A DNA stretch of 64,000 bases, from the NCBI GenBank assembly GCA_022773395.1, contig JALFBL010000073.1:1-64000 (forward strand), written 5' to 3'. Origin of the DNA: Prevotella sp. (lineage in GTDB: Bacteria > Bacteroidota > Bacteroidia > Bacteroidales > Bacteroidaceae). Under the pieces are notes generated by a model. That model ran no database searches. It saw nothing but the letters and a program-made list of their open reading frames with translations, and was not told where the DNA came from. Below, piece after piece: positions 58,879-64,000 of the stretch. Position 1 is the first letter of the stretch. Every line of letters begins with the position of its first letter. Position numbers and translations under genes: made by a program.

Positions 58879-59253
58879 ATGGTATTGAAGGAGAGTCATG
58901 TCTTTCTTGAGAACTTGAGGTTTTATGCCTATCATGGTGTCCTTCCGCAAGAAAGGGTTGTGGGAGGAGATTATCTTGTGAGTGTCCGTGTGGGCATTTC
59001 GATGGCAAAGGCGATGGTCTCGGACAACGTGGACGACACTGCTAACTATGCGGAACTGTATGAAATCATAAATAAGGAAATGCAGACGCCATCCAACCTG
59101 CTGGAGCATCTGGCAGGAAGGATTGGCGAGGCTATTCTGGAAAAAATGCCGGGAGCTGGAGATGTGAAGATTAGAATCACTAAAAGGAATCCTCCTATGG
59201 GAGCCGATGTTGATGGTGCTGGTGTGGAAATCTGTGTGACGCGAGAACCTTAA
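58879..59253 (+). CDS. folB: Dihydroneopterin aldolase
   Basis: VFLENLRFYAYHGVLPQERVVGGDYLVSV; NYAELYEII; LEHLAGRI; start at MVLKESH. Confidence 0.94.
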   Translation: MVLKESHVFLENLRFYAYHGVLPQERVVGGDYLVSVRVGISMAKAMVSDNVDDTANYAELYEIINKEMQTPSNLLEHLAGRIGEAILEKMPGAGDVKIRITKRNPPMGADVDGAGVEICVTREP

Positions 59254-59317
59254 TTAATGATAAAACTCTTGTGCATTCTGTAGTTTGTGGTGAATATTGA
59301 TTAAATTTGCATACGAT

Positions 59318-60664
59318 ATGGGTAAGAAGGTTCTATTCATAGTGTCGATATTAATTTCTTTTGCGGTCTCGACCGTGAAGGCTGATCATACGTTCACACT
59401 TGTCATAGATGCAGGTCATGGTGGGCGTGATGCAGGGGCCGTCGGTGCTTTTTCCAAAGAAAAGGATATTAATTTAAAGGTGGCGTTGGCATTTGGAAGA
59501 TACGTTGAAAGGAATTGTCCCGATGTGAAAGTGGTATATACACGTAAGACAGATGTGTTTCTCGCACTGAATGAACGTGCCAATATTGCCAATCGAAACA
59601 AGGCCGATTTGTTTGTGAGCATTCATACCAATGCGTTGCCAAAAGGTAAGATTGCAAGAGGTTTTGAGGTCTATTCACTGGGAATGCACAGGGCATCGGA
59701 CAATCTCGATGTGGCAAAGAGAGAAAATTCAGTAATTCTTATAGAAAAGGATTATAAGCAGCGGTATGAGGGTTTCGATCCCAACTCGAGCGAAAGTTAT
59801 ATTATGTTCGAGTTTATTCAAGACAAGAATATGGCAAAAAGCGTGGAATTGGCAAAGCTTATACAAAAGGAAGTCTGTGCATCGGCCGGCCGCCCCAATA
59901 AAGGTGTGCATCAGGCTGGTTTCCTGGTTCTGCGTGCTACTTCTATGCCGAGTTGTCTCGTTGAATTAGGATTTATTACAACTCCGGATGAAGAGCGATT
60001 GTTAAACTCTGATTCAGGAGTGGAAGACTATGCAAGAGGAATTTATCAGGCTTTTGTAAAGTATAAAAAAAAATACAATGGGAGCGTTACGGTCCCTTTC
60101 GTGCAAAAGGCGAGTCAGGAAGGAGAAGTGCCATTGAAAGAACTCGCCATGGGAATGCCCCAAAAGCAGGAAAGAGAACCGAGAAAAATGGTGGAGAAAG
60201 TGCCTCAAAGAATTGATGGTGAGGAAAAGCAATTAGAAGAAAAGCCGTTTGTTCCGTTTCAAGAAAAGCAAGATGCTGCTGGAAATTTAGAACAAGGTGT
60301 CTTTCAAGCAGCTGTTGTGCCGGATGACAGGGATTCGATAAGTGGGTCACAGCGTTTTTTGTTGTCTGTCAATGATAAGACAGACGGGGACGCTATCATC
60401 TTCAAGGTACAGATTATGGCAACTGAAAAGTTGGTGAATACAAATGGGGCTTTGTTTAAAGGTGTGGAAAATGTTGACGTGTACCAAGATCACGGTATGT
60501 ACAAATACACACTTGGAGCATCGGAAGATTATAATGAAATATATAGATTGCGCAAGTCTGTTCTCGATAAATTTCCTGCTGCTTTCATCATTGCCTTGAA
60601 AAACAATGAAAGGGTGGATGTGAGAGATGCCATCAGGATTTTCAAGGAAAATAAGAAAAATTAG
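59318..60664 (+). CDS. N-acetylmuramoyl-L-alanine amidase (Amidase_3)
   Basis: LVIDAGHGGRDAGAVG; SIHTNALP; SCLVELGFITTPDEERLL. Confidence 0.95.
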   Translation: MGKKVLFIVSILISFAVSTVKADHTFTLVIDAGHGGRDAGAVGAFSKEKDINLKVALAFGRYVERNCPDVKVVYTRKTDVFLALNERANIANRNKADLFVSIHTNALPKGKIARGFEVYSLGMHRASDNLDVAKRENSVILIEKDYKQRYEGFDPNSSESYIMFEFIQDKNMAKSVELAKLIQKEVCASAGRPNKGVHQAGFLVLRATSMPSCLVELGFITTPDEERLLNSDSGVEDYARGIYQAFVKYKKKYNGSVTVPFVQKASQEGEVPLKELAMGMPQKQEREPRKMVEKVPQRIDGEEKQLEEKPFVPFQEKQDAAGNLEQGVFQAAVVPDDRDSISGSQRFLLSVNDKTDGDAIIFKVQIMATEKLVNTNGALFKGVENVDVYQDHGMYKYTLGASEDYNEIYRLRKSVLDKFPAAFIIALKNNERVDVRDAIRIFKENKKN

Positions 60665-60739
60665 ATGAGAGCGTGTGTGATATTGTAATGGAATGTGTCT
60701 GAAAGATTAATTTGAATATAAAGAAAGGATGAGATTGAA

Positions 60740-61639
60740 ATGAAGTTCACAAAGGAAATAAAAATAGCATTGGTTGCCATTGCGGGACTTGTCACCTTGT
60801 TTTTCGGATTGAATTTTCTGAAAGGACTAAATATTTTCTCTTCAGAGGAAATCTATTATCTGTCTTTTAAAGATATAACCGGGCTTAGTGCGAGTAGCCC
60901 TATTTATGCCGATGGGTATAGAGTGGGCGTGGTCAAATCTATCGATTATGATTTTAGCAATCGAGATGGAATCAGAGTAGAAGCGGGAATTAATCCCGAA
61001 CTTAGAATTCCGAAAGGTAGTCGTGCCGAAATCGTAAGCGATTTGCTCGGAAACATACAGGTGAATCTTTTGCTTGCCAATAATCCTCGTGAACGTATGC
61101 ATTCGGGAGATGTGATTTATGGAATAATAAACGATGGGGCTATGGGTAAGGTAAAGGAAATGATTCCTGCTATTGAGAAAATATTGCCGAAACTCGATTC
61201 TATCATGTATAGTCTTAATCTGTTATTGGCCGATCCTTCCATTGCACGTTCTATCCATCATGTGGAAACGATAACGGAGAATCTTGCTGTCACGTCGAAA
61301 GAGTTGAACACAATGATGGTTGGATTGAACAGAAATGTTCCAGGAATGTTTCATAAGGCGAACGAAGTTTTGAACAATGTCAATACTGTTACTTCTACTC
61401 TCGCTAAGGTGGACGTAGTTACTACGATGGCTAGAGTAGATGCAACTCTTCAGAATGTAGAACAACTTTCGATGAAGTTGAATAGTAATGAAGGAACGTT
61501 GGGATTGTTGATGAGAGATCCGTCTCTATACAATAATTTGAACTCAACAATGAGAAATGCGGATTCACTGTTAGTGAATTTAAGGTCTAATCCCAAACGA
61601 TATGTTCACTTCTCTTTATTCGGAAGAAAAGATAAATAA
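60740..61639 (+). CDS. MlaD/MCE family protein
   Basis: N-terminal TM, FKDITGLSASSPIYADGYRVGVVKSI MCE domain. Confidence 0.93.
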   Translation: MKFTKEIKIALVAIAGLVTLFFGLNFLKGLNIFSSEEIYYLSFKDITGLSASSPIYADGYRVGVVKSIDYDFSNRDGIRVEAGINPELRIPKGSRAEIVSDLLGNIQVNLLLANNPRERMHSGDVIYGIINDGAMGKVKEMIPAIEKILPKLDSIMYSLNLLLADPSIARSIHHVETITENLAVTSKELNTMMVGLNRNVPGMFHKANEVLNNVNTVTSTLAKVDVVTTMARVDATLQNVEQLSMKLNSNEGTLGLLMRDPSLYNNLNSTMRNADSLLVNLRSNPKRYVHFSLFGRKDK

Positions 61640-61829
61640 TGCCTATTTAAAAAATATCTAAATAGACAAATCGTTTGTCTTTTGCTTTTCAATAATTGTA
61701 TAAGTGTCTATCAATAGAAGCCTTCCGACTATAAAGAAACAATCGGGTAACCATGCGAATAATTTTATGAAGGTATTTTAATTCATTTGTTATCAATGTC
61801 TTATAAATATGCAATATATTACGATATAT

Positions 61830-61878
61830 AAATGTAAAAAAATGATGCTAACATGCCATCGTTAGGCATTTTACATTT
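61830..61878. repeat. Long interrupted inverted repeat upstream of dnaA
   Basis: AAATGTAAAA(61830)...TTTTACATTT(61869-61878), extended by TG-CTAAC/GTTAGGCA. Confidence 0.75.
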
Positions 61879-62010
61879 AAAGTGATTCCCTGGCGAAAAA
61901 CGAGTATTTGTTTATTTGATTTTTTTTTCAGAACTTTGCATTGACAAAGATACGAACTGTTATCCGTTGTCAATAAAATAAATATTAAATTATCAAAGGA
62001 CATCTCCTGT

Positions 62011-63420
62011 ATGAGTATTAATCCCCGTGCACTTTGGGATAATTGCCTTGCTAATATCAAGGAAAATGTTTCAGAACAGCAATTCAACGCATGGTTCAAG
62101 CCAATTGAATTCGGTTCTTATCAGCCTTCCACCAAGACTTTATTGGTGAAAGTTCCGAGTTTGTTTGTGTACGAGTATTTGGAGGAGAACTATATTGATT
62201 TGTTAAGCAAGACACTCATTCGTTCCTTTGGTGTCGGTGTTCGTTTGAATTATCGGGTAATGACAGATAAAACCAATAACATTACACAAGATTTTCAGGC
62301 GGAACCTACAGCAGACATAGATTCGCAAAGACCTAAGACAAGAGGAAATCAACCACCTACTATTTTGGATGCAGCGCAACCGCAGGAGATTGATTCCCAA
62401 CTTGATCCTCATCATACGTTCGCTAATTATATAGAAGGTGACAGTAACAAATTGTCGCGGAGTGTAGGTTTGTCGATAGCGGAACATCCTGGAACAACAC
62501 AGTTTAATCCAATGTTTATTTTTGGACCCAGCGGCTGTGGGAAAACCCACCTTATTAATGCGATAGGCGTTCGTACAAAGGAATTGTATCCTCAAAAGCG
62601 TGTGCTGTATGTAAGTGCACGGTTATTTCAGGTGCAATATACGAACGCTGTATTGCAGAACAAGACGAATGATTTCATCAACTTCTATCAAACCATTGAT
62701 ATGTTGATAGTGGATGATATTCAGGAGTGGATGACTGCCACCAAGACGCAAGATACTTTCTTTCACATCTTCAATCATCTTTTTAAAAACGGAAAGAGAA
62801 TCATCCTCGCATCCGATCGTCCTCCCGTTGATTTAAAAGGCATGAACGAGCGTTTGCTCACCCGTTTTGCTTGTGGTCTTATCGCAGAATTGGAGAAGCC
62901 GAATGTGCAATTGTGCATTGACATTTTAAACAGTAAGATTAAACGTGATGGATTAAAGATACCCGCAGATGTAGTGCAGTTTATTGCTGAGACTGCCAAT
63001 GGAAGCGTTCGGGATTTGGAAGGTGTCATCAACTCGTTACTGGCATATAGCATTGTATATAATGGAAGTATTGATATGCGCTTGGCAGAGCGTGTTATCA
63101 AGAGGGCTGTGAAAATCGATAATCGTCCTTTGACCGTCGATGAAATAGTGGAAACGGTTTGCCATCATTTCGATGTTCCTGCTTCGGCAATATCCAGTCG
63201 GTCCCGTAAACATGAGTTGGTGGTAGTTCGTCAAGTGTCCATGTATCTCGCACAGAAATATACTAAAATGCCTGCTGCCCGAATCGGAAAACTTGTTGGG
63301 GGCAGAGATCATTCTACAGTCATTCACAGTTGTTCTCAAATAGAGCGACGTATGAAAGTAGACCATCTGTTTTATAACGAGGTGGCGAGCATTGAAAATT
63401 CGTTCAAACTGAAAAGTTGA
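62011..63420 (+). CDS. dnaA: Chromosomal replication initiator protein DnaA
   Basis: FGPSGCGKTHLINAIG Walker A; MLIVDDIQEW; C-term ARIGKLVGGRDHSTVIHSC DnaA-box binding signature. Confidence 0.97.
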   Translation: MSINPRALWDNCLANIKENVSEQQFNAWFKPIEFGSYQPSTKTLLVKVPSLFVYEYLEENYIDLLSKTLIRSFGVGVRLNYRVMTDKTNNITQDFQAEPTADIDSQRPKTRGNQPPTILDAAQPQEIDSQLDPHHTFANYIEGDSNKLSRSVGLSIAEHPGTTQFNPMFIFGPSGCGKTHLINAIGVRTKELYPQKRVLYVSARLFQVQYTNAVLQNKTNDFINFYQTIDMLIVDDIQEWMTATKTQDTFFHIFNHLFKNGKRIILASDRPPVDLKGMNERLLTRFACGLIAELEKPNVQLCIDILNSKIKRDGLKIPADVVQFIAETANGSVRDLEGVINSLLAYSIVYNGSIDMRLAERVIKRAVKIDNRPLTVDEIVETVCHHFDVPASAISSRSRKHELVVVRQVSMYLAQKYTKMPAARIGKLVGGRDHSTVIHSCSQIERRMKVDHLFYNEVASIENSFKLKS

Positions 63421-63428
63421 TTCTTTCT

Positions 63429-64000
63429 CTATATTTGTTTTCTTTCCTTTAATTGTATGGCGCATCGGTAAACCTGCGAAGCGAAATGATTGATGATGCC
63501 ATTTATTTTTTCCAAATCTATTTCTCCTGCTTCTGCGCATTGTGTGTAGGATTGCTCGTTTTCTTTTGCCGTGGCCAATCTTCCTTCCAATAAAAGCATG
63601 AAATGCCTTTTGTATTCCTCTACCATCATATTATAGAACGCATCTGTTCGGCATGCTATGCGCACAAGGTGCATATAGGAAACGTCTTCTTTTTGCTTTT
63701 GCAGTTCTTTCCGTAAGTCAAGGATTTGGGTATTGATTTCCTGTTCCATCGTTTCCGCATCATAGTTCATGCGCGAAATGGCATAGAAAGCTTCTTGGTT
63801 GAACACTTGTGAGATTTGCTCAAAATGCTGAAGCATTTGCAGTTTGATGTTACGTGGACTATACTGATCCGGATGATTGGTATAGATGTCTGTCATGATA
63901 CTGTTCTCATGATTTCCCTCTACTATACCTTTGGTAAAGGCATGGAAAAAGACGCGTACGATTTCCGCCAGTGCCTTGTCTTTTTTTATTTTGTATGCCA
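63429..64000 (-). CDS. Hypothetical protein (start at or just beyond the window edge)
   Basis: Frame stays open upstream of the listed ATG: AYKIKKDKALAEIVRVFFHAFTKGIVEGNHENSIMTDIYTNHPDQ...; the first codon at the edge reads (A)TG. Confidence 0.65.
   Translation of the reverse strand, partial: AYKIKKDKALAEIVRVFFHAFTKGIVEGNHENSIMTDIYTNHPDQYSPRNIKLQMLQHFEQISQVFNQEAFYAISRMNYDAETMEQEINTQILDLRKELQKQKEDVSYMHLVRIACRTDAFYNMMVEEYKRHFMLLLEGRLATAKENEQSYTQCAEAGEIDLEKINGIINHFASQVYRCAIQLKERKQI

Noticed and set aside
61640-62010. Possible oriC next to dnaA
   Set aside because: AT-rich, but I could not find a cluster of TTWTNCACA DnaA boxes (only weak TTATCCGTT/TTATCAATG strings); dnaN lies >56 kb away. Would need GC skew over the chromosome.

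Overview
64-kb window of a Bacteroidetes genome, most likely Prevotella or a close relative. Evidence for the lineage: TAnnTTTG-type promoters, DUF4270/DUF4827/DUF4835 families, a fused DAHP synthase/chorismate mutase and RecN/HtpG/RNR family content. About 50 CDSs are supported, mostly housekeeping: recN, dnaQ-like, dnaN, asparaginase, htpG, pepD, nth, aroF-CM, a methylmalonyl-CoA decarboxylase/epimerase cluster, glmM, nrnA, fabG, TamB/BamA pair, nrdJ, folB, amidase, mlaD-like and dnaA. There are three tRNAs (Ser-GCT, Glu-CTC, initiator Met). An MDR-type ABC efflux operon sits divergent to an AraC regulator. I see no CRISPR, IS element, prophage or rRNA. The strongest non-routine observations are: (1) a window-edge CDS that runs in frame from a secreted protease/TPR-like protein into TadA (assembly chimera or real fusion); (2) a promoter-driven, structured leader with mutually exclusive pairings upstream of the B12-dependent RNR gene nrdJ; (3) two ~90-nt promoter-to-terminator sRNA candidates; (4) a near-identical 23-bp direct repeat beside both divergent promoters of the AraC/efflux locus; (5) conserved loci that, against my recollection of Bacteroides synteny, lack coaBC, panC and mmdB; (6) dense intergenic repeats sharing a TCCGTTGG core. 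All family calls come from reading translations; no database search was run.
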